From assembly GCF_900100755.1 (NCBI RefSeq), contig NZ_FNCI01000002.1:433759-497758 (forward strand): DNA of 64,000 bases, given 5' to 3'. Numbering within the stretch: position 1 is the stretch's first letter; every line of letters begins with the position of its first letter. This DNA is from Onishia taeanensis. GTDB lineage: Bacteria; Pseudomonadota; Gammaproteobacteria; Pseudomonadales; Halomonadaceae. The translations under genes were made by a program, and so were the position numbers. Below, in pieces: positions 53,235 through 61,836 of this stretch. The notes beneath the pieces were generated by a model. That model was not told the origin of the DNA, searched no databases, and saw only the letters and a list, made by a program, of their open reading frames with translations.

Positions 53235-55085
53235 TCAGGCCGAGGCTAGCTCCGTCAGCCGCTGGGTGTACCAGTTTGTCTTACAACTCGTGATCAGTAG
53301 GCGACGTCGTGCGCGCGTCATGCCGACATAAAGTAGGCGTGCTTCTTGGGCAAGCCTCTCTTCATCGTTACTCAACGCTCCGAGTCCACTCAACAGCACG
53401 GTGTCGAATTCCAGCCCTTTGCTGCTTTGACGGCTAAGGAGCACTACTTCATCTATGTTTGGGTCGTAACGGTGTTTGTCGGCGGATTGCTGTAGGCAGC
53501 GGCTGGGGATGTCTGCCTCTTGAAAGGCTTTGTGGAAGAATCGCCCCTGAGCATTACTCGTATATACCACTGCAATGCTGTTCAACTCGGTACCCTGGTT
53601 GCGCCATATCTCTATGCAGCGGACTAGATAGTTCGCTTCCTTCTGGGCGCTGCTGAAGTCGCGAAAGGCCGGCTTGGGGCCACTTACTCCGGCGACTTCA
53701 GGGGCGATCAGCGGGATATGGTCCTCGTCAGCATCTTGGGCTTCCAGAAAATCCCGTGCGAAGTCGTAGGCAAATGTCAGGATTTCCCGGGTATTGCGGT
53801 AGTTAAGCTTGAGAATGGTGGTACGACCACGCGCTTGAACTCCGGCCGAGGAGAGAGGAAATTTGAGCGAGCCCTTCTTATAAATAGATTGGGCATCGTC
53901 GTAGAGCAGCAGCAGCGAGTTGGTATCCGGATCAATCATCTGCACCACCAACTTGAGCCAGGCCTGTTCGAAATCATGGCCTTCGTCAATCATTACCGCA
54001 CCGTACTGCGCCCGCGGAATGTGTGACTGATCGACGGCCTGGATGACGCTTTCCACCTGACGCTCCCAGGTGGGCTGCTTACCCGGCAGCAGATCGACTT
54101 GGTAGGTCTTCAACTGCAGTCCGCACCATTCATGGAAATGGTGCACCTTGACCTTATCGGAGAGCCCTTTTTCGGCGATGAAGCAGCGCAGACGTGCCGC
54201 CAGAGTAATGTTGAAGCACAGTACCAGGATCGGCTTGCTGATGGAGCGCGACAGATGCAGGCATCGATAGCCGAGTACCAGCGTCTTACCGGATCCGGCG
54301 ACGCCATGGATGACCCGATGACCATCGCCCATGCTTCTGGCCAGCTGTTCCTGGTGCAAATCCATGACGCGAACGATGTCGGGCACGAGACTCTCGGCTG
54401 ACTCTCCCTCCTCTGCAGCATCGTCATCGAATAGATCCTGAGTGGGCGCATCAATACGTACTTCCGGGAATAGTTGCCATCGAATACGGTCGATCTGTGG
54501 AACGCTAAGCTTCTCACCGAACTGGTAATCGAACATGTTCCAGAGACGCTCCTGGAACACTTCGGGATCGGCTGTCGTGAGCATCTCGTCCTTGCAGATC
54601 ACCCGATGCGAAGGCAGCAGGGCTTCTTGCTCTGCTTCGGGAATGGCCTGGTTCCATTGCCGACGAGTGATATTGGGAAAGACCACACCGTGCCCATATG
54701 GAAAGCAAAGCTTGCCTCGGTAGCGCTCATCGGTCTGGGTCAGTTGAGGATCACGCTTCAGTTGGTCGATTGCGGCAAAAGCGCATTGGCGGGCCTGAAC
54801 CAGTGGGTTGCTGACTGTCTTTCGTCCCTCCTGGGTCTCGATAACGGCGCTATCAGGAGTGATTGAGCGAATAGTATCGATCTTCCAGTCTTTGACCTCG
54901 AGAAACAGCAAGCCCCGAGCTGGGTGCAGAATGATGAAGTCAGGATAGCGACGCCGCCGTCCCAGCGGGATGTCGTACCAGACGAGATAGTCCTCTTCCA
55001 GCAGAGTGTCGAGCCGACGTCCGAAGCGGCGCTCGCCACGGGTCATCCGCTGTATTGAGTTGAGCGCTGGAATGAACGTTGCCAT
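53235..55085 (-). CDS. NERD nuclease-like domain plus UvrD-type helicase
   Basis: A 616-residue protein. The N-terminal NERD domain has a nuclease-like core (D49, E63-x-K65 in YPDF and LEVKD). The SF1 helicase part has Walker A GVAGSGKT (261-268), DEGH (367-370), YDDAQSIY, SSKGLEFD and LLYVGMTRARRRL. Such NERD-helicases are frequent in defence islands and DNA metabolism modules. It diverges from the DUF2075 gene across 245 bp, immediately after the tRNA. No substrate is known. Confidence 0.85.
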   Translation of the reverse strand: MATFIPALNSIQRMTRGERRFGRRLDTLLEEDYLVWYDIPLGRRRRYPDFIILHPARGLLFLEVKDWKIDTIRSITPDSAVIETQEGRKTVSNPLVQARQCAFAAIDQLKRDPQLTQTDERYRGKLCFPYGHGVVFPNITRRQWNQAIPEAEQEALLPSHRVICKDEMLTTADPEVFQERLWNMFDYQFGEKLSVPQIDRIRWQLFPEVRIDAPTQDLFDDDAAEEGESAESLVPDIVRVMDLHQEQLARSMGDGHRVIHGVAGSGKTLVLGYRCLHLSRSISKPILVLCFNITLAARLRCFIAEKGLSDKVKVHHFHEWCGLQLKTYQVDLLPGKQPTWERQVESVIQAVDQSHIPRAQYGAVMIDEGHDFEQAWLKLVVQMIDPDTNSLLLLYDDAQSIYKKGSLKFPLSSAGVQARGRTTILKLNYRNTREILTFAYDFARDFLEAQDADEDHIPLIAPEVAGVSGPKPAFRDFSSAQKEANYLVRCIEIWRNQGTELNSIAVVYTSNAQGRFFHKAFQEADIPSRCLQQSADKHRYDPNIDEVVLLSRQSSKGLEFDTVLLSGLGALSNDEERLAQEARLLYVGMTRARRRLLITSCKTNWYTQRLTELASA

Positions 55086-55330
55086 GTGTCGAGATTCCGG
55101 TAGTGGGACATCTACTCAATGTTAATATCCGTAATTGCTAAATCACTTTAGCGGGCCCGGTTTTCCCCTTCAATCAGAAAGCCTGGAAGTGGGGGAGATA
55201 CCTTTAGCGCTGAGCATTCGTCCTGCGGGGGCTCGTATGCCGTGTATCGTGTCCCTTGGGCAATCAAGGTGTGTTCTCGGTCAATGAAGGTTTCTAATTA
55301 ATCGATAAGAAAAGGGAAAATCTCTAAGTT

Positions 55331-57721
55331 ATGTTGGTCTACAACGCCACCAAACAGCAGTTCATCGATGATGTGCGAGCCAACGTCATCACCGACGCCA
55401 TCGAGAACGAGGTGGCACGCAGACTGAACCGCAACTCACCGCGCAGTGAGGTGACGTCGTGGGAGAACTCCCTGCGCTTCATGATGAGTGCGTTGCTGGA
55501 CGAGGCGATTCCAGCGTCGGCGGGAGTGGCCATCGAGTACAACATCCCGCTGACCAATCGCCGCGTGGACTTCATCCTGACCGGCAAGAACCACCAGCGG
55601 GACGATGCGGCGGTCATCGTGGAACTGAAACAGTGGCAGTCCGTCGAGGTGACGAAGAAGGATGCCATCGTGCTCACCCAGCTGGGCGGCGGCGTGCGTG
55701 AGACCAACCATCCGTCGTATCAGGCGTGGTCCTATGGCGCGCTGATCGAGGACTACAACGAGACGGTACGCTCCGAGTCAATCCGCCTGGTGCCTTGCGC
55801 CTACCTGCACAACATGAAGCAGGGGCACGCCATCAATGATCCCTTCTACGAGCACCACACAAGCCGTGCGCCGGTCTTCATCTCGCAGGATGCCTTGAAG
55901 CTCTCGGCGTTTCTGAGCCAGCACATCAAGTACGGCGACAGCAACAACATCATGTATCGCATCGAGCACGGTGTGATCAAGCCGAGCAAGAACCTGGCGG
56001 ATGCCCTCGCATCGATGATGCAGGGCAACGCCGAGTTCCTGATGATCGATGAGCAGAAGCTGGTCTATGAAACCGCGCTTGATCTTGCGCATGGCGCAGG
56101 CAGCGGCAACAAGCAGTGCCTGATCGTCAAGGGCGGTCCGGGCACCGGCAAGTCGGTGGTGGCCATCAACCTGCTGGTGGGGCTGACGAAGCGCGAGATG
56201 ATGACCCAGTACGTGTCGCGCAACTCGGCTCCTCGGGAGGTCTTCAAGAAGAAACTGACCGGCACGCGCAAGAAGACCCACATCGATAACCTGTTCAAGG
56301 GCTCGGGCAGTTACGTCAACGCCGAGCCGGATACCTTCCATGCGCTGATCGTGGACGAGGCGCACCGCCTGAATGAAAAGTCCGGCATGTACCAGAACCT
56401 GGGGGAGAGCCAGATCAAGGAGGTGCTCGCCGCATCACGCTTCTCGATCTTCTTTATCGACGAAGCGCAGCGCGTGACGCTGAAGGACGTGGGCACGGTC
56501 GAGGAGATCAGGCGACGGGCGGCGGAGTGCGGGGCCGACGTCCATGAGCTCGAGCTGGCGTCGCAGTTTCGCTGCAACGGTTCGGATGGCTATCTGGCCT
56601 GGCTCGATCACGCCCTTCAGATTCGCACCACGGCCAATACCGACCTGGAGGACATCGACTACGACTTCCAGGTGTTCGATGACCCGAGTGCCATGCGTCA
56701 GGCGATTCTCGAGAAGAACCGCAAGGCCAACAAGGCACGCATGGTGGCGGGCTACTGCTGGCCCTGGGCGAGCAAGAAAAACAAGCAGTCAATGGACATC
56801 ATCTTTCCCGAGTATGGCTTCGCTGCCCAGTGGAACCTCGATGACGACGGCATGCTGTGGGCCATCGCCGATGGTTCAGCAGAGCAGATAGGTTGCATCC
56901 ATACCTGCCAGGGGCTCGAGTTCGACTACGTCGGCGTCATCATCGGAGACGACTTCGTGATTCGTGACGGCCGCGTGGTGACAGATGCGGGGAAGCGGGC
57001 AGGGCAGGACCGTTCGGTGCATGGCTACAAGAAGATGCTCAAGGAGCAGCCCGAGGATGCCCGTGCCCTGGCGGACCAGATCATCAAGAACACCTACCGC
57101 ACGCTGATGACGAGGGGCCAGAAGGGCTGTTACGTCTATGCCACGGACCCGGAGACCCGAGAGTACTTCGCGGCCTTTGCTCGAGCTCAAGCAGCGACCG
57201 AGCGACTGGACGCGTCTGAGGATGCCGAGACACTGGATGGCTTGCACCTCCCCATCGTGACGCGTGACCAGGCCGCGCCGTTCGAGCGCCATGTGCCCGT
57301 GTACGACCTGAGCATCGCCGCCGGCGAGTTCAGCGAGATGCAGATCGCCGAAGCCGAACACTGGGTTGAGCTGCCGGACTTCATGCGGGCGAGCCCCGAT
57401 CTGTTCGTCAGCCGGGTGGTGGGGGAGTCGATGAACCGGCGCATTCCCAATGGCGCCTGGTGCCTGTTCCGTGCGAACCCCGGCGGCACACGGCAAGGCA
57501 AGGTCGTCGTGGTGCAGCATCGCGCCATCGAGGACCCCGACCATGGCGGCAGCTTCACGGTCAAGCTGTACCAGAGCGAGAAGGTCGAGGAGTACGGCGA
57601 GTTCGTGAACCAGCGCATCGTGCTGAAACCCCAGACCAACGCCTTCGGCTACAAGGACATCGTGCTCGAGGACGAGCTTGAGGACCTGAAGGTCATCGGT
57701 GAATTCCTCTCCGTGCTGTGA
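55331..57721 (+). CDS. Nuclease-like / DUF2075 helicase / S24 peptidase-like fusion
   Basis: A 796-residue three-part protein. The N-terminal restriction-endonuclease-like region has D80 and E98-x-K100 (VDFIL, IVELKQW). The middle DUF2075 P-loop domain carries GGPGTGKS (268-275), VDEAH and FIDEAQR, with CQGLEFDYVGV and MTRGQKG late motifs. The C-terminal part is S24/LexA-like: GESMNRRIPNG with candidate Ser700 and FTVKLY with Lys745, the dyad of UmuD/LexA autoproteases. The fusion suggests a damage- or phage-sensing nuclease-helicase, which is inference. A MazG-like gene follows 107 bp downstream. Confidence 0.85.
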   Translation: MLVYNATKQQFIDDVRANVITDAIENEVARRLNRNSPRSEVTSWENSLRFMMSALLDEAIPASAGVAIEYNIPLTNRRVDFILTGKNHQRDDAAVIVELKQWQSVEVTKKDAIVLTQLGGGVRETNHPSYQAWSYGALIEDYNETVRSESIRLVPCAYLHNMKQGHAINDPFYEHHTSRAPVFISQDALKLSAFLSQHIKYGDSNNIMYRIEHGVIKPSKNLADALASMMQGNAEFLMIDEQKLVYETALDLAHGAGSGNKQCLIVKGGPGTGKSVVAINLLVGLTKREMMTQYVSRNSAPREVFKKKLTGTRKKTHIDNLFKGSGSYVNAEPDTFHALIVDEAHRLNEKSGMYQNLGESQIKEVLAASRFSIFFIDEAQRVTLKDVGTVEEIRRRAAECGADVHELELASQFRCNGSDGYLAWLDHALQIRTTANTDLEDIDYDFQVFDDPSAMRQAILEKNRKANKARMVAGYCWPWASKKNKQSMDIIFPEYGFAAQWNLDDDGMLWAIADGSAEQIGCIHTCQGLEFDYVGVIIGDDFVIRDGRVVTDAGKRAGQDRSVHGYKKMLKEQPEDARALADQIIKNTYRTLMTRGQKGCYVYATDPETREYFAAFARAQAATERLDASEDAETLDGLHLPIVTRDQAAPFERHVPVYDLSIAAGEFSEMQIAEAEHWVELPDFMRASPDLFVSRVVGESMNRRIPNGAWCLFRANPGGTRQGKVVVVQHRAIEDPDHGGSFTVKLYQSEKVEEYGEFVNQRIVLKPQTNAFGYKDIVLEDELEDLKVIGEFLSVL

Positions 57722-57828
57722 GCAAGCAGGCGGGCGGATGGTCGCCAATGCCGATACCGGCTGGATAGAGAGCGGTAGAGCAGGCATGCTCACCGCTATC
57801 CGATACCGCAGAACCAGGTGAGCCCTAA

Positions 57829-58185
57829 ATGTCAGACCCGTTCAAGCAGCTCCGCGACGCCATGGACCAGTTCGCCACCGAGCGCGACTGGGACCAGTTC
57901 CACTCGCCCAAGAACCTGGCCATGGCGCTGACGGTGGAGGCAGCTGAGCTGCAAGAGTGCTTCCAGTGGCTGACCGAGGTGCAGTCCAGGGAGCTGGATG
58001 AACAGCAACTTGCCGCCGTGCGCGACGAAATTGCCGATGTTCAGCTCTATCTGATCCGGTTGGCGGGCAAGCTGGACGTGGATATCGAAGCGGCATGCAG
58101 GGCGAAGATGGAGAAGAATGCCGAGAAATATCCCGCCGACCAAGTGAAGGGGAGTGCAAAGAAGTACACGCACTACCAAGACTGA
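57829..58185 (+). CDS. MazG-like nucleotide pyrophosphohydrolase
   Basis: A 118-residue all-alpha NTP-PPase of the MazG/RS21-C6 (dCTPase) group. The metal-binding helices read EAAELQECFQWL and EIADVQLYLIRLA. It would hydrolyse (deoxy)nucleoside triphosphates to monophosphates. It follows the DUF2075 fusion gene in the same direction; such pairs recur in defence islands. Confidence 0.88.
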   Translation: MSDPFKQLRDAMDQFATERDWDQFHSPKNLAMALTVEAAELQECFQWLTEVQSRELDEQQLAAVRDEIADVQLYLIRLAGKLDVDIEAACRAKMEKNAEKYPADQVKGSAKKYTHYQD

Positions 58186-58347
58186 CGTGATGTGTGGCCG
58201 CTTTGTCCCCTGCAGTGGCCTTCTCTGCCTGGCTTCTGCCCTCAAGCTTCCTCCCGCTAAATTTGGGCTCAAGCCGGGCTGGAGACTCAGCTTTCGGTTT
58301 ATATTCTATTGTAGAAGCGGCCCTGAATGGCGATTTTGTGCTTGAAG

Positions 58348-58366
58348 ATAAACCAACGTGGTTTAT
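58348..58366. promoter_or_regulatory. Palindromic operator-like site before abiEi
   Basis: ATAAACCA and TGGTTTAT pair perfectly around ACG. Further half-sites are GGTTTAT at 58296-58302 and ATAAACCA at 58412-58419. AbiEi antitoxins are known to repress their own operon through inverted repeats, so this is the likely operator. Confidence 0.6.
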
Positions 58367-58405
58367 TCTTCACTCGGGAGACGGAATTTAAGGCCGCTTT
58401 TTGAC

Positions 58406-59182
58406 GTGAAAATAAACCAGCTGCTGCACAAGATCCCGTATGGCGCCGTCGTTACGACCGCCTGGCTGGCATCACACGGCGTCACCTCGGATCAGGCGCG
58501 TAAGCTGGCCAGCAGTGGCTGGCTGCAGCGCGTGGGGCACGGCGCCTACTGCCAAGCGGGGGAGCCTCTTACCTGGGAGAGCGCTGTCTTCGCCCTGCAG
58601 ACGAGCGACGACACGGGCTTACCACTGCTTTGGCCGGGTGGCCAGACGGCCCTGGCACTGCATGGCTATGCCCACTATCTGCCCATGGGGGAGAGCACAA
58701 CGCATCTGTATGGAAAGGAGGCCGTTCGGCTGCCCCGGTGGTTGAGTGATGCCGAATGGGTAGGGCGGATGGTGCTCCACTCAGAAAAGGGCCTGCCGGT
58801 GCAGCTTCCTGGCAGCTTCACGGACTACGCGCCGGATGGCAGGGCCTTCAGCTTGCAGGTATCGACCCCCGAGCGATCGGTCCTGGAGTGGATCGCCGTG
58901 ACGCCGAATCAGCTGCTGTTCAGCAGTGAGCTGGTGGATACCTTCGGCGGGCTTAACACGCTGCGTCCGCGTCGGCTGCAGGCATTGCTGGAGGGATGCC
59001 GTTCGGTGAGAACCAAGCGGGCCTTCCTGGTGCTGGCTCGCCACGCTGGGCATGCTTGGTACCGACGACTGGAACCAGGCCGACTGGACCTTGGCAAAGG
59101 TAAGCGGCAGCTCTGCCAGGGCGGCAGGCTGGATAGGGAATATCACGTGACGGTGCCGGAGGCGTTCCTGCATGCCGATTGA
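58406..59182 (+). CDS. AbiEi-type antitoxin (type IV toxin-antitoxin)
   Basis: A protein of about 258 residues with an N-terminal winged HTH (LLHKIPYGAVVTTAWLASHGVTSDQARKLASSGWLQRVGHGAY) and the AbiEi C-terminal domain (TPERSVLEWIAVTP). It represses the operon and counters the AbiEii nucleotidyltransferase toxin. The start is uncertain: GTG 58406 begins the conserved part but has no good RBS; GTG 58358 lies inside the palindrome. It overlaps the toxin gene by 11 bp. Confidence 0.82.
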   Translation: MKINQLLHKIPYGAVVTTAWLASHGVTSDQARKLASSGWLQRVGHGAYCQAGEPLTWESAVFALQTSDDTGLPLLWPGGQTALALHGYAHYLPMGESTTHLYGKEAVRLPRWLSDAEWVGRMVLHSEKGLPVQLPGSFTDYAPDGRAFSLQVSTPERSVLEWIAVTPNQLLFSSELVDTFGGLNTLRPRRLQALLEGCRSVRTKRAFLVLARHAGHAWYRRLEPGRLDLGKGKRQLCQGGRLDREYHVTVPEAFLHAD

Positions 59183-60092
59183 AGCTCGCTACCACGAACA
59201 GGTCAGTCTGCTGGTCTCGCTGCTGCCATTCCTCAATGACGAGCCGTGCTTCGCCCTCAAGGGCGGCACGGCCATCAACCTCTTCGTGCAGCCATTACCT
59301 CGTCTATCGGTCGACATCGACCTGGCCTACCTGCCGCTGGAGTCCCGTGACGAGGCACTGCGACGCTGTCGCGAGGCGCTGCAACGACTAGCAGAGACTT
59401 TCAGCGCCAGACTGCCAGGCGTGCGCGCCGAGCTTCAGGACAATCGCCGAGACGAGCTGAGGATTCTGATACGCCGAGGGCGTAGCCAGGTGAAGGTAGA
59501 GGTATCACCGGTACTGCGTGGCACCCTGCACCTGCCGCAGGAGCGCGATGTCGTTGAAGCCGTGGAGGACGAGTACGGCTTCGCTGCGGTGCGGGTGGTG
59601 TCGCTGCCGGACCTGTATGGCGGCAAGATATGCGCTGCGCTGGATCGCCAGCACCCCAGAGATCTCTTCGATGTAAAGCTGCTGCTGGACCAGGACGGTC
59701 TGGATCGAAGCGTATTTGAAGGCTTCCTGGTTTATCTGCTGGGGCACCCGAGGCCCTTGAACGAAGTGATCAACCCTAGGCTGAAACCACTGGACGACGT
59801 CTACCGACAGGAGTTTGTCGGGATGGCCAGGGCTGATATCCCGTTGCAGCAGCTGGAGGACGTTCGACACGAACTTCTGACACGGCTGGGCCAGCTGATG
59901 ACGGATGAAGACGTTCGCTTCCTTTTGTCCTTCAAGCAGGGGGCGCCTGACTGGGCGCTGCTTCCGCTGCCAAGCGTCGAACGGCTGCCTGCCGTGCGCT
60001 GGAAGCTCGCTAACATCCAGAAGATGGGGGCTGACAAGCATCGTCAGTCTCTGGAGCTATTAGAGCAGGCCTTGGGCAGGCTTCACCCATGA
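59172..60092 (+). CDS. AbiEii-type nucleotidyltransferase toxin
   Basis: A 306-residue nucleotidyltransferase toxin with FALKGGTAINLF and RLSVDIDLAYLP (G-G-T-x-x-N and the S-x-D-x-D metal motif), VKVEVSPV as the third carboxylate strand, and LYGGKICAALDRQHPRDLFDVKLLL, typical of AbiEii/AbiGii. Family members transfer nucleotides to tRNA acceptor ends and arrest growth during phage infection. GGAGG lies about 9 nt before the ATG. Confidence 0.9.
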   Translation: MPIEARYHEQVSLLVSLLPFLNDEPCFALKGGTAINLFVQPLPRLSVDIDLAYLPLESRDEALRRCREALQRLAETFSARLPGVRAELQDNRRDELRILIRRGRSQVKVEVSPVLRGTLHLPQERDVVEAVEDEYGFAAVRVVSLPDLYGGKICAALDRQHPRDLFDVKLLLDQDGLDRSVFEGFLVYLLGHPRPLNEVINPRLKPLDDVYRQEFVGMARADIPLQQLEDVRHELLTRLGQLMTDEDVRFLLSFKQGAPDWALLPLPSVERLPAVRWKLANIQKMGADKHRQSLELLEQALGRLHP

Positions 60093-60192
60093 TGCGGCGT
60101 GCCCTGGAGGTTTAACGGCCTAAGTCGACTTCTCCTTATATCCCTGAGGCGCTAGGCTGTTACGCATAATTACGCCACGCGCAGGGGATGAC

Positions 60193-60696
60193 ATGGCGAA
60201 CAGCAGGGAAGCTCAGCTCAAGTGGGGCATCACCAAGGACATGACAGCCCGCGGCTGGGAGTACGTCAGCTGGCTGGAATTGCCCCACTATCGCCTCATC
60301 AAGCGTGAGGAGGAACGCCTGCTCCTGGAAGAGACCGAGGAGGGCCACGGCCTTACCTCGGTCAACGATGTTCGCTCTGGCAAGCCCCACGACGCCGAGA
60401 AGCAGCGCCTGGCCGAGGTCATCGACCGGATCAACGACCTCTACTGCGCCAAGGTCAGCGGCGATGACAAGCTGCATTTCGCCCACGAAATCGCCGACCG
60501 TATCGAACGCAACGAAGCGGTAATGGCCCAGGCGCGCAGCTACATCGAAGGCCTGATGCTGCACGGGCTCCTCCCGAATAAGGTCACCGACGTCGTGCTT
60601 GACGCCCTCAGCGATCACGAGAAGCAAAGCATGCCGCAGCTGGGTCACGTCAATAAACAAGCGTACAGTCTTATCACTGTTATACATCTCCATTAA
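60193..60696 (+). pseudogene. HsdR C-terminal-like remnant
   Basis: A 167-residue frame whose residues about 55-150 resemble the C-terminal helical region of type I restriction HsdR (SVNDVRSGKPHDAEKQRLAEVIDRIND, DKLHFAHEIADRIERNEAVMAQ, VTDVVLDALSDHEKQSM). The helicase and nuclease domains are missing, so it is a remnant or an internally deleted gene. It ends 15 codons after the conserved block, running five codons past a GTTATAC that looks like an integron cassette boundary, and exactly there GC content falls. An AGGGG RBS-like site precedes the ATG, so it may still be expressed. Confidence 0.65.
60679..60685. other. Cassette boundary (attC R'-like core GTTATAC)
   Basis: GTTATAC marks the GC-rich to AT-rich junction and is perfectly complementary to the GTATAAC R''-like core at 61837-61843. 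This is the relation expected between the 5' edge of an integron gene cassette and the R'' of its own attC site. Confidence 0.65.
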
Positions 60697-60711
60697 TCGA
60701 GATATTAGTAG

Positions 60712-61233
60712 ATGTCCAATTTCTTAAAGAAGACAAATATTAAAGAAGAGCCAAAAACACCCGAAGAATTTTGTAAGACAATAATTGTTGGGTTTAAAGA
60801 AAAGTCTACTCACAACAAAAATGAGTCGATGTTGTGTTTTTGGTTATCTATGGGAGGTGCACTTGCTGCCCCAGTATTTGTTACGTTAGGTGAAGATATT
60901 GCGAAAATATTTGGAACATACGGTTCAGTGTTCGTTTTTTCAAAGCTCATCCCTACACTGTTGTCAGTTGCAGTTGCCTTTTCGACTGCGTGGCTACAGC
61001 TCCGAAAGCCACAGCAGCTATGGGCGCTTTATCGAACATCACAGCGCGAACTAGAAGATAATTTTTACAAGTATAAATATAAAGTCGCTGAATATTCAGA
61101 ATCCCCCGATCCTGGAAAGCTGTTGGTAGAAAAAGTGGCTCAAATTGCGCTAGACGCTCATTATTCATGGCTCCCAATGGTTCCAAATCCAGAGGACATC
61201 AGGTCCGCTCCACAGACTACTTCGAAGGAATGA
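60712..61233 (+). CDS. SLATT-like two-TM membrane protein
   Basis: A 173-residue AT-rich gene. Two hydrophobic helices (about residues 39-60 and 76-97) are separated by a short loop and flanked by charged helices, the latter with YRTSQRELEDNFYKYKYKVAEY. This layout fits the SLATT superfamily of predicted effectors in nucleotide-driven conflict systems. The RBS is weak. It is followed after 5 bp by the RibA-like gene. Assignment is by architecture and context, so moderate. Confidence 0.65.
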   Translation: MSNFLKKTNIKEEPKTPEEFCKTIIVGFKEKSTHNKNESMLCFWLSMGGALAAPVFVTLGEDIAKIFGTYGSVFVFSKLIPTLLSVAVAFSTAWLQLRKPQQLWALYRTSQRELEDNFYKYKYKVAEYSESPDPGKLLVEKVAQIALDAHYSWLPMVPNPEDIRSAPQTTSKE

Positions 61234-61238
61234 AAGGA

Positions 61239-61832
61239 ATGGGTGAATATCAAGTCGAGAAAACACGAATTAATACTAAGTTTGGAGAATTCGATTTCTA
61301 TTGTTTTTGCTGGGGAGCACACGAGGAGGACAACATACTTGTCCTCGTAAACCCCGGTTATGAATCAGTTCCGCAGGTGAGAGTCCAAAGTGCGTGTTAT
61401 ACAGCTGAAATATTTAAGAGTTTGGATTGTGATTGTCATGCGCAATTGAGTGAAAGCCAGAAAAGGATTTCAAAGGATGGTGGCTACTTAATATACATGC
61501 TTTGCGACGGACGAGGTGCAGGGTTGCTAAATAAGATAAAAGGAATGGAGCTTGGTAATACGCATGGACTAGATACATCTGAAGCATATGATTATCTAGG
61601 GATAGAGAAAGATCCTCGTGAATACGGTAGGGTTAACCAAATTCTTGAATATTTCAAAGTCGCTGAAATCCAGTTGCTCACAAACAATCCTAGAAAAGTA
61701 GAAGGTGTGCAATCCGGCGGCATTACTGTTAAGCGTGAGCCGCTAGAAATAGAATCAACGAAGCATTCAGCCCCATATCTACAGACAAAAGCTAAGAAGA
61801 TGGGGCATATGCTGTCGGAGTTCGACAAGTGA
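61239..61832 (+). CDS. Divergent GTP cyclohydrolase II (RibA) paralogue
   Basis: 197 residues, matching E. coli RibA (196) end to end, including TKAKKMGHMLS at the C-terminus. The zinc cysteines are kept (C53, C64, C66), as are the equivalents of Asp126 and Arg128 (D125, R127) and LLTNNPRKVEG. Changes against RibA (E. coli residues recalled): Tyr105 is M103, Arg64 is D63, His51 is Q50, Glu53 is A52, and the RQEGR loop is LCDGR. I start at ATG 61239, with AAGGA 9 nt upstream; ATG 61230 would overlap the SLATT stop. It stands alone from riboflavin genes, inside a cassette. Confidence 0.88.
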   Translation: MGEYQVEKTRINTKFGEFDFYCFCWGAHEEDNILVLVNPGYESVPQVRVQSACYTAEIFKSLDCDCHAQLSESQKRISKDGGYLIYMLCDGRGAGLLNKIKGMELGNTHGLDTSEAYDYLGIEKDPREYGRVNQILEYFKVAEIQLLTNNPRKVEGVQSGGITVKREPLEIESTKHSAPYLQTKAKKMGHMLSEFDK

Positions 61833-61836
61833 AAAC

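Noticed and set aside
61239..61832. Ordinary riboflavin biosynthesis gene ribA
   Set aside because: It is full length, but key residues (Tyr105, Arg64, HSE motif equivalents) are changed and it lies in an AT-rich mobile cassette away from rib genes.
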